From assembly GCA_015680685.1 (NCBI GenBank), contig MNCI01035712.1, forward strand, positions 386,335-450,334: a DNA stretch of 64,000 nucleotides, in the 5' to 3' direction. Position numbers and translations under genes: made by a program. Below the pieces are notes generated by a model that saw only the letters and a program-made list of their open reading frames with translations, did no database searches and was not told the origin of the DNA. Source of the stretch: Gnetum montanum. Its lineage: Eukaryota; Streptophyta; Gnetopsida; Gnetales; Gnetaceae. Of this stretch, positions 21,745 through 33,563 are shown one piece after another (position 1 is the stretch's first letter; every line of letters starts with the position of its first letter).

Positions 21745-23586
21745 TCATCTCCCAGCATAATGATCCCCACAAGGGCCTTCATGAGCATCTTGAAGAACTT
21801 TTAGTTGATCTTTATCAGGAACACACCATCAAACCAAGCCATCGAGACATACTTTGTAAAGTTCTCCATTGATCTCCATAAAGCACTTAGCTCTGTGAAG
21901 ATACTATTGTTTCTTCTTAAGGTCTAGCTCTTATGGTGTTTGTTGGGTAAGGAGATAGGTGAGAATGCTACTGTACCAATTTGTCTCCATGGGTGATTGG
22001 TTATTCACTACACCAACAAAGAGGAACTTATTAGGGAAGTGATTGGAAATTGGATACTCATCCTCTTTGCTATCCTAGTGCAACTAAGATAAATGATCAG
22101 CAACTACATTCTCAGTGCCTTTACGATTGATCATCGTTAAATCAAAATCTTGTAGGATTACCAGCCATCGTATAATATGGGAGCTTACCATTGGCTTATT
22201 CATGAGGAACTAGATTGTACTATGATCTATGTGTATGAATACTTTGTGCCACAATACATAGTGTCTAATTTTTTTTAGTTCAAACACTATAGCCATTAAT
22301 TCGTTTTCTATAGTAGTGTAGTTAAGTTATGCACAAGAGATACTTTTACTTGCACAATGGATGTAATAAGGACGTTTCTGATCATCTAACTATGTAAGCA
22401 TGGCTCCTAAGGCATAGTTGGATGCATCAGTCATGACATGGAATGGTTTGGACCAGTCAAGAGCTTGTAGAATGGGCATTTCTACTAGCTTCAGTTTCAA
22501 AGTTTGGAAAGCTTGTTCACATTTCCAAGTCCACTCAAAGGGTACGTCCTTTTTTGTTAACTCTACCAAAGGTTTGGCAATCTTTGAAATGTTCTCTATG
22601 AATCTCCTATAGTAGCTAGTATGTCCAAGGAATGACCAAATTTCTTTGATAGTTTCTAGTTGGCAGGTAATTCCTTGGATGACTTTGATTTTCTCTAGGT
22701 CTACCTCTATTCCTACATGTGAGATTTTATGCCCAAGTACTATGCCTTCTTGGAACATCAAATGGCGTTTTTTCCAGTTGAGCCTTAAATTAGTTCCTAC
22801 AAATCTTTTCAACACTTGCTCTAATTGATTCAAGGCTTGATCAAAGCTTGCTCCATAAGTGGAGAAGTCATCCATAAATATTTCCATACCATTTCCTATT
22901 TGCTGTTGAAATATGCTTAGAACTAAGCATTGAAACATTGCAAGGGCATTACACAAGCCAAAAAGCATTTGATTGTATGCAAATGTTCCTTAAGAACTAG
23001 TGAACATAGTTTTGGCTTGGTCTTTTGGGGCTATTTATATTTGGTTGTATCTGCTATATCCATCTAGAAAACTATAATAGCGATGCCCTACGATTGTGTC
23101 TAAGACTTGGTTAACAAATGGCAATGGAAAGTGATCCTTGAATGTTGTCATGTTTAGTAGCCTAAAATCTATGCACATCCTCCATTTGCCTCCCTTTTTA
23201 GGCACGATTAATAAGGGACTAACCCATTCACTATCAAGAATGGGGAATATGAACCTAGCCTTTAGAAGATGTTCGATTTCTTCTTTCACTACTTACTTCA
23301 ACTTGAGGTTCAATCGCCTTTGTGGTTGTTTTCGAGGCTTCATGGAGGGTTCATTGTAAATCCTATGATGGAATATCCTAGGATCTATTTTAGTTAATTC
23401 TGCATATGACCAGGTGAAGGTTTTTGACCACTTGTTTATCACCTTTAGCAGACTCTCTTTTTGTTGTGGAGCAAGTCTTGCATTGATGATTACCGATTTT
23501 CCATTCTTAAGGAACGTGTACTCCATATTGATGGACAATGGTTTTAGCTCTAGGGGTTCTTGTTTATATTTCTTAGGAATTTCCAA
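21745..23586 (-). pseudogene. Element C reverse transcriptase and RNase H
   Basis: RT start KQPQRRLNLKLK and LLKARFIFPILDSEWVSPLL at 23035-23330. Then GKWRMCIDFRLLN and YYSFLDGYSRYNQI. The catalytic box EIFMDDFSTYG at about 22850-22880 is intact. A palm/connection part includes FLGHTSYYRRFIENISKIAK. RNase H remains at 21745-22430 with TDASNYALGAML, YTTIENELMAIVFELKKIRH, IDHSTI and NVVADHLS. The FMDDF form and the KGTENVVADHLS-like end are typical of the Athila/Tat branch of plant Ty3/gypsy. The region between 22968 and 23035 has a stop. The enzyme copies element RNA. Confidence 0.9.
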
Positions 23587-23751
23587 CTTCCCCTAGTTGA
23601 TTTTTTCCAATTTAGAACTAGGAAGTTGGTGGTGGACTTACTCTGATGCATCTATGTTATCTATGTAAGCACAAGTCAAACCACCAGCTAGTTCCGTGCA
23701 TATAAGTGAGATGCTTTCTTGATTAGCTATCAGCCATTAGGTGACTTCTTA

Positions 23752-24486
23752 TCATGTGGCTACTACATATAGGCACATTTTTATATTGATTGTTTGTGCA
23801 CACTGATTACATGCAAGCAATGTTAGACTTTGCACAACCCATGATCTTTGCACGCAATTACACCCTGTGTCACTATATGCAATGCATGGAACCTTCTTCT
23901 TCTTCTTGATCTTTCCAAAAGTATTTTTCTTAGATATTTCTAAGGAAAGATCATAGATTCCTAGGCACACATCAATAGTGCTTAGCCATGCCCTTCCCAT
24001 TATGATTGGGAAGTCCCCCTTACTGTTGTTCACTTGAATCACCAAGAGGTCAGTTGGATATGACCATTCATAGACAGTGGTAACAATGTCCTTCACTAAT
24101 CCCAACAGAATAATGATGGACTAGTTGGCCAACTCTAAATGGATGTTGCTCTTTTTTAATGGGGGTAGGTTCCAAGCCTTGTACATTTATTGGGATATTA
24201 GGTTGACACCAGAACCTGAATCCAAAAGATCTTTGCATGGCTCATTTTTAGAGATTTGTAGACATATTAAGGGACTCCCAGGATTAGATAATTTCCTGGG
24301 AAGGTGGCTAGCCTTGATCCAATTAGTAATGGCATGTGTTAACATGAATGTATGCATTGAATGTGGTGTTAGGCTTGAAGGGGGCTCTGAAGCTTTATTT
24401 GATATGGAGACATCCAAAAGCTCAACCGCTTGAGGTTGTAAAGGCTTGGTTGGACTGTTGGTTTTGAAGAAAATTCTTTTCTTCAT
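23752..24486 (-). pseudogene. Element C protease
   Basis: Two minus-strand frames. 24187-24486 ends with the catalytic loop LLDSGSGVNLIS, a typical retropepsin D-S-G. 23752-24105 begins past the loop and holds DLLVIQVNNSKGDFPIIMGR AWL, the Leu/Ile-Gly-Arg strand that closes the fold. A stop separates them near 24110-24180. A basic stretch KIKKKKKVP follows toward RT. It cleaves the polyprotein in intact relatives. Confidence 0.8.
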
Positions 24487-24549
24487 ACGGCTATCAAAAC
24501 CAATAGTAGGTTGAGGATTAATAGGCCTTGTGGCATTGCATTGTTATGG

Positions 24550-26880
24550 CTAAGCAGGGAGTTCACCTTGCATTGCTGGAGCAGGTGGTAATGGAGCTAT
24601 TGGTGGGAGAGATGTAGCCTGATTGGAAGGATGGTACACTTTTGGAATATCACCCCTAAGAGAGGGAGTCTTATAGTACTCGCTGGCTTGGTAGTGATTT
24701 TGGGGAGTAACATGACCAAAAAAGTCAAGTGGAGAGATTGGATGTTGCACGTAATATCCATATGGGCCAGGTTTCCAGTAAGGATATTATTGCCTTGGTG
24801 GTGGCATTCCCCATGATTGTGGGTGCTACCACTATTGATGTTGCTTAATTGTTTGTGGTGGAGTTCCACTTGGATAATATGTTAAAGGTTGCTGGAACTA
24901 CCTTGGGTTACCTTGGGGATAAGGTAACCATCGGGATTGCTATTTGTTTAAATGTGGATTAAGTGCCTACTCCCTAGACTCCTGCAAATGTGAGATCATA
25001 GGGCCACATCCCTTAGGATGGTCATATTGATAGATATCACATCCACTATCATCATCTATATCTGAGTCCACAACCTCTTCAATAATAGCAACTTTACCTT
25101 TACCCTTCTTACGTGCATTTTCCGCTTCTCTCTTTTTTCTTTTGTTACGATTACTACTTTGTTCCCTGGACTCCTCTACTACTTTGAAAACAATTTGAAA
25201 CCTACTATCCAAGGAGTCCCACATTTGTTCTACCTTTGTCAACACTTTTGATGCTAAATTTTGGATAGGCAAGGTTTTCCTATTCACCATCTTTTCGAGT
25301 GGTGACTCTTCCTCATCCTCACAAAATCTTACTCCCTTCTTCTAGAGGAAAGAATCTTAATTATATTCTTTCGCACACTCTCTCTTTCATAGCTCACCTT
25401 CTTCCTTAGCAACTTGCTCCAGCAATCTATGAATTTGATGGAACCTAAGCTTAGATAGTCTTTCTTGGGCATAAGTCCCTAGGGTTCTTCTCATTTCATG
25501 CCTAAGCCCATCTACGAGATGGCATAGCTGATCCCACTGCAAGTAACCATGGCAAAGACAATGATGTAAAAGTACATAATAGTGGTCCATGGTAGCATCC
25601 AAGGGTTCATGACTTCCTTGTTTGCATTCTTGGATTTGATTTCATAGGTTAGACACCCAGGAGTACGTTTGGTACTTATTGTTAAATAATTCTAGCATAG
25701 TACTCCACCTATGAATGGTTTCTAGTTCTAAGAATCGATACTAGCTTTTAGATTCTTTTATTAGTGTTCATGGGAACAACTTAATTTTTTGCCACTCATT
25801 TTCTATATTTTGCAAGGCACATGCATCGCAAAATTCTTGTAAGTGATTTTGAGGATTAGTGTTATATCCTCCTTCAAATCGTGGGATGTTATTCATGTCT
25901 AACCTCTTGATCCTACTATCTTTTTGGTGCCTTGTTGGAACTCTTAAAGCCTCAGTTATGTCTAGCATGCTTTGAGTAGCAAGTAGGGGTTCATCATGAT
26001 CATCTCATTCATAGAATCTATGATTCCTACACTATTCCCTACTCTTCCTTCTTCTATTTCATGATTTCCTAGAGTTTCCTCGTCCTATATCTTGGCTATT
26101 TCGTCTATGACTTCCACTTTGTTTTCCCTTATCCTCATGATCTTTCTCTCTATGGCTACATCTAGACATTGAAGGAGAGGGTGGAGAAGATAATGAAGGT
26201 GAAGAAGAAGGAGACTTACCATCATGACAGTGTCTACTACCTTCTCTTCGGTGGTCTCTACCTCAATTGTGATTGCGATCAAAATGCCCACCTTTGTCAT
26301 GTGTCTTTGTTTCATTTTTGGACACTTTGCATCCATTGGTATCAACACCTGTGTTATGAATAGTAGAATGAAGGTTCTGATACACAACCCCTTGGCCAAA
26401 GTCAAGGGGTGGAACATCATTATGTGGGTGACTACTTGAAGCAGGTTCATCATCCTCAATTTTGCTTAAAATGTGAGGGTATCCTTGGACCATTTTCCCT
26501 TTAAAGACTTATGGTGTCTCTCCTATTGCAAATCCCTTTAACGTTGCATTTCTATGGGACAATAGTATCTTGAATCATAGTCCTATGCAATGTATTCTAT
26601 GTGTAAGTGTTGCATGCCTATTCATGTGAGAGCATGAAGAAGCATACTAGGGACTGAACGGTCAAGAGGTAATACTATGTTACCTTCCAAGTCACACCAA
26701 CATAGTTGTTCATCTTGGTGGAAAATAAAGGTGAAGTTAGGTACATATTCATTAGGATGAACATATAGCACACAAAATTTTTGAGGGATTGATGGATCAA
26801 TGTCATGTGTGTCTTGCTGCCGATTGCTTCTTGTGTTATTCCTAGATGGTGAAGTGCTTTTGTGTGAAGAAGAAGACATC
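24550..26880 (-). pseudogene. Element C gag
   Basis: The minus-strand Gag begins near 26879 with MSSSSHKSTSPSRNN. A conserved N-terminal block includes FCVLYVHPNEYVPNF. A His/Asp-rich hinge follows (26085-26493). The retrotransposon gag domain begins DMNNIPRFEGGYNTNPQNHL (25768-25968) and continues with YLQWDQLCHLVDGLRHEMRR (25387-25602). A Lys/Glu-rich segment with an acidic DSDIDDDSGCDIY follows (24967-25290), and a Pro-rich C-terminal part (24550-24870). At least five frame breaks are present. The Gag relic at the left end of the window (580-1770) belongs to the same family. Confidence 0.8.
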
Positions 26881-26971
26881 TTGTCTTGTTTAGTATGTAA
26901 TGTACTATTATCTTTTCCTTAATCAACCCTAAGGATTTATTCCAATGTACTTAGCACACAAACAACTAAGT

Positions 26972-26988
26972 CCCTGGCAAGGGAGCCA
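26972..26988 (-). other. Element C primer-binding site
   Basis: Minus strand TGGCTCCCTTGCCAGGG, starting two bases inside the 5' LTR (…TCATCA TTGGC). This form is close to the TGGCGCCGTTGCCGGGG site common in plant gypsy elements. Confidence 0.8.
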
Positions 26989-26989
26989 A

Positions 26990-27792
26990 TGATGAGCGGC
27001 GAGGTACCCCTACACTCAACCATATGAATATGAGCGTTTGATGCAAAATCTGGTCAAATTCCAAGGACTAAGTGCCTATGCACCTTTGTGAAATGATAAT
27101 GGGTTGGTTAATCATTGTCTTCCCAAACTTACTTGTATGTCATGGTTGTATGGTTAAGTAAGCTTGACGCATATGATTTTTATGGCTATTATGTGTTTTA
27201 TATCCTACGCTAGTAAGGAGGGGGAGAGAGATAACTAAGAAAATTATCTAATTTAACTATTCATTAACTAATTTTTAATTACTCCTACAGTATTCATTCC
27301 TACTTGTTGTACACATCCTGAACTAATGCAACGCTATTGGGATTATCAAACACTAATTGTCACTAGGTTACCAAGTGCTACACGCATGCGTGAAGCAGTT
27401 GTACTGAGTGTATTTAACTAAGAGAGTTGTAGGGTGAGATAAATCATTAATCAAATAAGAAAGAATTAAATAATAATTATCACTAATTAATCTATTATAT
27501 ATGCTGCAAGGTTTATCATAAAGTTCATCTTTATTTCCATACACAAAGTGTGCTTAGGTACACAATGCTCGAATAAAGATTTGTTCACTCTATGACTCCT
27601 ACTATGAGCATGTAGAAATAATTCTAACTTTGGGGGGAGAAAATGACAAGATTTCAGCTAAGGGACTAATTGTCTAATGTGGAAACTAAGGGCACCACCT
27701 CTTATTTGAAGGCAAGGAGATGGGCTACGATATTGAGTATCCAACATCGCATGGTTGGTCCGATATCATGTACACAATATTGCGATTCATCA
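26990..27792 (-). repeat. Element C right LTR (5' LTR)
   Basis: 803 bp, TGATGAGCGGC to GATTCATCA. Longer than the left copy mainly by a block around 27187-27260. Contains CGATATC/GATATCG-like short palindromes near its 3' end (27725-27780), also in the left copy. Confidence 0.9.
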
Positions 27793-27797
27793 ATAAC

Positions 27798-27891
27798 TAT
27801 TGTACCACACAATTACAAAAAAGATAGTGCTTATAATCAAAGAGATGACAATATCTGAGTTGATACAAATGGTAGTTTCCTTCACTTTACT
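27798..27891 (-). repeat. Element A right LTR, right piece
   Basis: Continues the LTR of A after element C: TATTGTACCACACAATTAC matches TATTGTACCATACAATTAC at 6725. The similarity fades at ACTTTACT, the counterpart of the LTR end CCTTACA at 6817. This marks the right edge of the nest. Confidence 0.75.
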
Positions 27892-28506
27892 CATAGATAC
27901 AACTCCAAAGGTACAAAGAGATTTTTAAGAATATGATAATCTTACATAAATGAATGACCTTGTTTTATAGGGCATAAAGAACTCTATTTTGCAAGCTATA
28001 AATGGGTTTGTTATTACAAGGTAGGTACTGCTTAAATTGTTTTAGCTATAGTATTGTTGTGCTTTTCATCTATCAACTTGGCCTTATTTGTTACTTTTTG
28101 TCTATCTTCTATTTTACTATTGCAAAAATTAGTATTTGTTTATTTGTTATGTTCCATAAAATTTTTTAGCTTTTTGGAATAGATTTTTTGCATTTTTATT
28201 ACAAGAAATATATAACACATTGCATAAATTGTAGCTATTCATCTATACTTCTTTTAAGCTATTCTTTAGTTTGTTTCCTCTTGTAAAAAATGTTTTATTT
28301 TCCTTTTTTAGGTCTAAGAAGTAGATTTATGCATATTGGAAAAATTATGCAATAAGAAATATAATTTGGTTAATATGCTCCAAAATGTTACCAAGAACAC
28401 TTGTTAATTTTATAAAGGATGTTTTCAAAACTTATAGCATGTATATTTCTACCATCCAATAGATTTGGGATCAAAGACAATAAAATTTCAATTTCAAATT
28501 CATTGC
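27892..28506. other. No feature recognised (AT-rich)
   Basis: AT-rich sequence between the nest and the end of the NLR relic. It could hold the former 3' end of that gene. No poly(A) signal or coding can be assigned with any certainty. Confidence 0.4.
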
Positions 28507-28753
28507 TTAAAAATAAAGGAAAAATTTATAAACATTTTTCATCATAATTTTAAAATTTATGATATATTTATTATATGCATATCTACTAATTGAACTAGTC
28601 TCAGACATGTTTTTAAGTCTCCTTGCTTCCTCTTCTGATTCCTGCTCTTTCCTCCTTGATTGGTGATAAATCTCAACATGTGGCATAAAATCCCAATTCT
28701 TGGATTGGTAATGTAGCCTTGCATCTTGTAGCACCAGCACTCTGAGCCATTTT
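28507..28753 (-). pseudogene. NLR relic, exon 3 part b (LRR end and C-terminus)
   Basis: The minus strand continues the LRR exon interrupted by unit J. Keeping one copy of the 5-bp duplication, the frame runs from MLKLKRL on the far side into RVLVLQDARLHY here, a normal LRR strand. A charged tail follows (HQSRRKEQESEEEARRLKNM) and then a Ser/Thr-rich end. That the join across J restores a leucine-rich repeat is the main evidence that this piece belongs to the gene. Where the original stop or next splice site lay is unclear; the open frame runs on to 28507 through AT-rich sequence that is probably not coding. Confidence 0.65.
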
Positions 28754-31562
28754 TGTTACATCCCATCTAAAGAAATTATGTATGGTCATATGCTTACAAT
28801 TTATACATTACATGTGGAGTCCTAGTGGGTTGTCGGGGATGAGTTAATGTAGTATAAATGTATTTTATATGTTATGAGGCTTTGTCTTTATGTTAAGATT
28901 ATGATATATTTACATGCTTAACTAATGTGATTATGTACACTAGCCCTATGTGATGTGTTAGATAGGTGAGGTTGCTCGTAGGGGTGTTGGATTGTCATAC
29001 CAAAGCACCTATCTAGTATGTCTTTATGCTTTGTGTGTGATTTCAGTATTTATGCATTTGAAATATAGGGCTATGTTGCATGATGTTTGCATGTGATTTT
29101 GGCATGTGAATGTGTAGAGTGTTAGATAAAAATCTTGTAGGTTTAACTGAATTTTGATTTGGAGTCCCGATGTATTTGTTACACATGATTAAAGTTCTCA
29201 GCATTAGTTGTAGAGGAAAAAACAAAGATAGCCTATGAAAATAGTTCATTTAAAAAAATAATAAACAATTTAAAAAATAAAAAAAAAAGTGAACTCACAT
29301 CATGTGAGAAAAGAAGTGCATGATTGGTTTTGTTTTCTTAATACAAAGCATATAGTAAAAAGTATAGGTTATATTATTATTTTCTTTTTCTACCCATCAC
29401 CTCACTACCACTTACACATAGAAATTGGATATTGAATTTCTATTTTTTTTGTGGGTGTGTTCATGTTAATAGAAATGCATAGGAGCTTGTTTTTTCATTT
29501 TTCTTTCTTCTCTCTTCTTCTATTTCACATTTTTCTAAATTCTAAGCTTTGTGCATGGTATTTGCTTACTTTGAGCCTAGATTTTGGATTGTTGCAATCA
29601 TATCTACATCGATGTAGAACTTGTTGGGAGTGAAATGGAGTCCTGCTATATTTTTTAGGGTTTTTTGCTTATTTTGGCCTCTCTACCTTAATAATTTTAA
29701 TTAGTGGGTTTTCTTTACCTTTTTCCTATAATTTTTTGTTAAATTAGTGTATATGATTATGTGATGTGGGCATGTGGAGTGGATAGCNTTAAATTAGTGT
29801 ATATGATTATGTGATGTGGGCATGTGGAGTGGATAGCTCAAAGATTGAGCTTGGACATATTATTTTTCCTATTTCTTGAAATTGTCTAATTTTGGTTACA
29901 AATTATGAAGTAATATATATGCAATGTATGGTATGATGTGGACTTGTAGAATATGATATGTGATGTTGATGAGACTAGTATGATTGGAATATGATATTTT
30001 CTAGGCATATTGGAATGTGAGCATTTTTGGGAGTTCCAATCCTTCATAGCAGTAATTAAATATTATTTTATTAATAAAACTTTCAATGCACATAACTTTG
30101 CATCTAGGAGTTCAATTTAGGTAAAATTAGTGTCATTAGGATTGTTTTGGGAAGTACTTTCTAATCATCGGATTGGTTTTCTCTTGGGCATATATCATTT
30201 TAAAGGTTATTATAGAGGTCATTTGTGTGGAATTACATGTAGTTTGAGAAATATGGTATTCTTTTGTCATACCATGGTATTAATGTTGTTTTGTTGAAAT
30301 GTGGTATTTTCATGGAATGACTATAACTATTAGGTCTAGATATATGTGGTTATGTTATGTTTCTTTGGATGTGTTATGCTTACGACATGCATTGGCTTAA
30401 GCTAGATAGAATGTGGATATGTCTTTGCAATGATGCTCATGATAGTCACTGGCGGGTGGTGCTAGCATGAGGATGTAGACCAATTGGTGATGAGGCACCC
30501 TAGATGTAGAATGGATTGATCCCCACTATGATGCATCGATGAGGCTCCTATCTCAAACCTCATTCTAATAGTGGTAGAGCATAGGTGTGTTTGTCCCTAC
30601 AGCTGGTACATGGCATAGTTGTGTTCATCCCTATCACTAGTTCTCAAAAAGGCTAGTGGTTATAGGTCACAAGTTGACAAATCCTAGCACTAGTTGGATA
30701 AATATAAAACTAATAAAAGACCTACAGGAAATGGCTATTATGAGTACTCATAGCAACGTTTTGCATGCTACACTGAGTGTGAATATGCTAACAACCACAT
30801 GGGCTATGTATATGATAGTATCAGTTTGTAAGTCATATCATTAATAATATGTGTTATGATTAGATTATGATTGTGTGGATCATGGACTATGTAATAGTAT
30901 ATCATGGGTATGATAACATAGGCATGATAGATGATGTTAGATCATGGCTTTATCTATGATTGTATGATAGCTATCTATCCTCTTTGATAATAATTATGTT
31001 AGCATTATGTGCAATATGGTGTGTGTGTTATTTTGAGTGTGCGTAAGACTAATAGTTGTTGTAGGTTGTCCTATACCCCACTTCTCTTCTCTATTGTAGC
31101 ACTTTTTGGCCATCTAGTAGAGGAAGTGTAAAGGCTTTCCACTCAATTGTGTATTGACTCTATTGAATTATAAGTGAAGGGCACAAGAGCCTAGACAAGT
31201 ATAGAGAGGGAGAGTAGAGAAGGGGAAAATTTTTAGTGCTTGGTTAATGTATATTTTTATGTACAATAGTATGGACTATGCATCATTGTATGAAACTCTC
31301 TATACTATTATATATACAATGATGATGTTTATGGGTTTTTGTATTTTAGGAAAGTATTACACAGTTTGATTTATGTAAAGACATGAAATTTTATAAATTG
31401 AAATGTATGGTTAATTTTTGGTGTGGTATGAAATTTCTGTGTAGTTTGACCATCCTTAATATAATGTATTCTACACATCATTGGTGTTTAGTTATCATGC
31501 TTCAGTTGTAAGATTACTTGATCCTAGGCATCACCCTGCCCTAGCTAGGGTAGGGTGTTACA
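28754..31562. mobile_element. Unit J: coding-free LTR-like insertion in the NLR exon
   Basis: Starts TGTTACATCCC and ends GGGTGTTACA, the TG…CA form with GTTACA-type ends common in plant gypsy LTRs. Flanking bases ATTTT (28749-28753) and GTTTT (31563-31567) fit a 5-bp target duplication with one change. Its removal restores a leucine-rich reading frame. No protein frame, internal LTR pair, PBS or PPT is visible in 2.8 kb, so a solo LTR or a large non-coding derivative is likeliest. It includes a 49-bp assembly duplication. Confidence 0.65.
29739..29837. repeat. Exact 49-bp duplication around a single N (assembly artefact)
   Basis: 29739-29787 and 29789-29837 are identical and separated by one N at 29788. 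An identical pattern occurs at 55717-55810. This is the signature of two contig ends joined without merging their overlap, so the true sequence has one copy. Confidence 0.9.
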
Positions 31563-32018
31563 GTTTTAGCTTTAACATTTCCCTAAGACACTGTCATGGT
31601 AGAGTATTTACACCAATTAATCTAAGTGTATGAAGTAACTAAAGTTGCCAAAATCATTGCAAAACTCTTGCAGTGACTTCCATTCATCAAATGATACCTT
31701 CCTCAATGACACTAGGCTTTGGAAGCCTTGCGGTAGGCATCTCAACACTGGACATCTCAAAAATAGCCTCTACAAGCACTGCAGCTACCCAAAATTCTAT
31801 GGAAGTTCATGTAATTTCTAGCAATTGATGTAGAGCTCTTGAATGTTTGAAACTTCACAAAAATTTATCAACACCTTCATTTCCTCTTTGATGCTTGAAA
31901 AGGCCAAAGTCAATGCCCTTAAGTTTCTCAACCTTGCAATGTTCTCCTTGGCCCCTTCTATTTCTTTTATTGATTTGGACTCAAGGTTCACATGCAGGTT
32001 CATTGCACTTTCAGCTAG
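31563..32018 (-). pseudogene. NLR relic, exon 3 part a (leucine-rich repeats)
   Basis: After an acceptor (TTCATTTAG at 32019-32029) the frame reads LAESAMNLHVNL and then AKENIARLRNLRALTLAFSS, followed by KVLINFCEVSNIQELYINC. Beyond a stop come KLHELP, then RLFLRCPVLRCLPQGFQSLV and SLRKVSFDEWKSLQEF, then after a frame change LHTLRLIGVNTLP and CLREMLKLKRL. This is the cytoplasmic NLR type of LRR, which senses effectors or holds the NB-ARC domain inactive. At least four stops and one frameshift show it is dead. The exon is cut by unit J at 31562. Confidence 0.8.
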
Positions 32019-32136
32019 CTAAATGAATTAATAAATTATGATATAATAAAATGAGGTTAGCAACGTATTTTCTTAATTATTGGTAATAAATAATCAAAAG
32101 TATTTAGATGAGCTAAGTACCTTATTGATTACTCAC
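32019..32136 (-). other. NLR relic intron 2 (118 bp)
   Basis: Minus strand GTGAGT donor at 32136-32131 and AG acceptor at 32020-32019. Both flanking exons are in phase 0, so the splice keeps the frame. Confidence 0.75.
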
Positions 32137-32412
32137 CCATTGCCAAGGGACATCATATTTGTAAGCTATTTCTATCACTTTCATGATTTTGAGGGAAGGA
32201 ACATTTTGCAAAAGCTACACCATTCCTTTCCTAAACAATAAGTTGCCAAAAGCTTTATAGATGACTTGCTTTAGAGTTCTTTTGAAATTGTTCATGTTGT
32301 CTTGATCATTTTTGTAATAGTAGGGGAACCATAGGATTTGCAACTTGTAGGCTAGCAAATCTAGGTTGTTTGCATCCACAATACTTTGTAAACCTTCATG
32401 AAATGAAGCGTC
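32137..32412 (-). pseudogene. NLR relic, exon 2 (between NB-ARC and LRR)
   Basis: 276 bp (92 codons) bounded by acceptor CATTCTTAG and donor GTGAGT, phase 0 at both ends. It reads DASFHEGLQSIVDANNLDLL, then AYKLQILWFPYYYKND, then VIYKAFGNLLFRKGMV, a stop, LLQNVPSLKIMKVIEI and YKYDVPWQW. The leucine spacing suits a linker or first repeats after an NB-ARC domain. One premature stop is present. The exon lies only 22 bp from the insertion point of copia element D. Confidence 0.7.
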
Positions 32413-32434
32413 CTAAGAATGGGTAGTGTTGTTG

Positions 32435-32847
32435 TGTGAGGTTAATGAAAGTAAATCTACCTTGATTTTCTCCAATATTTTTGCTCTATCTTATTCTATT
32501 TTTATTCTTTTCTATGTTATAATTGGTTCCATATCTATCCCTAGCAAAATGAACTACCTTATCCCTTTTAATTTTGGATTCCATGACAATATATAAGGAT
32601 CTCAAAGGAAGCATCCCATGCATCGCATTTTTAAAGCACAAGCTTAAGAATCATCTCCCTTCCTTTGCAAATTCTTGTTGAGCTTCAATCTTCTAAAGTT
32701 GTGCTACTAATGGTTCAAGAGCTAATTCTTTGCTAGGTTTTTTCACCTTGAAGGTTTTCCCTAGGGTAACTCTATGTTTTTGTTTATTTCCTACAATTTT
32801 CTTTATTTATATTTAATATAATATTGGTGCAAGCAACTAGGAATACA
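32435..32847 (+). repeat. Element D left LTR (5' LTR)
   Basis: TGTGAGGTTAATG to GGAATACA, aligned over its whole length with 35308-35714 (for example CTACCTTATC, CCATGACAATATATAAGGA and TTTAATATAATATTGGTGCA). Confidence 0.9.
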
Positions 32848-32848
32848 A

Positions 32849-32866
32849 ATTGGTATTGAAGTGAGG
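32849..32866 (+). other. Element D primer-binding site (initiator Met tRNA type)
   Basis: ATTGGTATTGAAGTGAGG is a diverged form of the TGGTATCAGAGC site complementary to initiator methionine tRNA, which is the usual copia primer, two bases after the LTR. Confidence 0.7.
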
Positions 32867-32886
32867 CTCCACACACCACTATTGTT

Positions 32887-33560
32887 TTGTCAAGTAATTG
32901 CAGGGAAAAAATCATGACCAACTCATTTTCCAAAATTGAAATTGAAAAATTTAATGGGTCCAACTATGAATTGTGGAAGATCAAGATGGAGGCTCTCCTC
33001 ATTGAAAAGGACCAACATAGTGTAATTTTTGGAGTACAACAAAATAAGATGTCCAATGAAGAGTGGAAAAAGTTGAAATTGAAGGTGATAAGTATAATTC
33101 ATTTATGTCTTTCAGATTCAATATTACTTAATGTTTCCAATGTTAGTTCTACTAAAGATTTATGGGATAAATTGCAAACTTTGTATCAAACAAAGTCCCT
33201 AACCAATAAGTTATTATTGAAGAAATGATTTTATGATTATAAAATGTTTGAAGGTACTACCATTACATAACACTTGAATGTATTTAATACACTAGTCCAT
33301 CAATTGCAATATATGGGGGTGAAAATGGATGAAGAAGATAAATGCATCATACTTCTCAGCACACTTCTAGATTCATGGGAGACATTTGTAATGGTTGTAA
33401 GTAATACATCTACTAGCTTTAATTTTGATAGTATTGTTGGTTAGTTATTATCTAAGGAAGTAAGAAAGAAAACTTCTACTTCTCAAAATGATGTATTATT
33501 TATTAAAAATGATATAAAGACAAAGTTTGTTAACAGACCTCAATTTAAGAATAAGCCTTA
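32887..33560 (+). pseudogene. Element D gag (UBN2-type)
   Basis: Open for 113 codons from 32887 (real start probably the ATG at 32914): KIEIEKFNGSNYELWKIKM, then KDLWDKLQTLYQTKSLTNKL. After a stop at 33226 the frame goes on with FYDYKMFEG, MDEEDKCIILLSTLLDSWET and FVMVVSN to about 33540. This is the UBN2 Gag fold, usual length about 230 residues before a zinc knuckle that is absent here. Element A has a sister Gag (10214-10555). Confidence 0.88.
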
Positions 33561-33563
33561 AAA

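Larger units (their letters stand above)
18016..27792 (-). mobile_element. Element C: Ty3/gypsy gag-pol element inserted in A's LTR
   Basis: LTRs begin TGATGAG and end TTCATCA, giving perfect 6-bp inverted termini TGATGA/TCATCA. Flanks ATAAT (18011-18015) and ATAAC (27793-27797) form a 5-bp target duplication with one change. Removing C joins the two pieces of A's LTR (compare CAACATAAGTATTGTACC in the left LTR). The interior, on the minus strand, has PBS, gag, protease, RT, RNase H and integrase in gypsy order. RT has the FMDDF form found in Athila/Tat-type elements and not the IDD form of chromoviruses. All genes carry stops. Confidence 0.92.
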
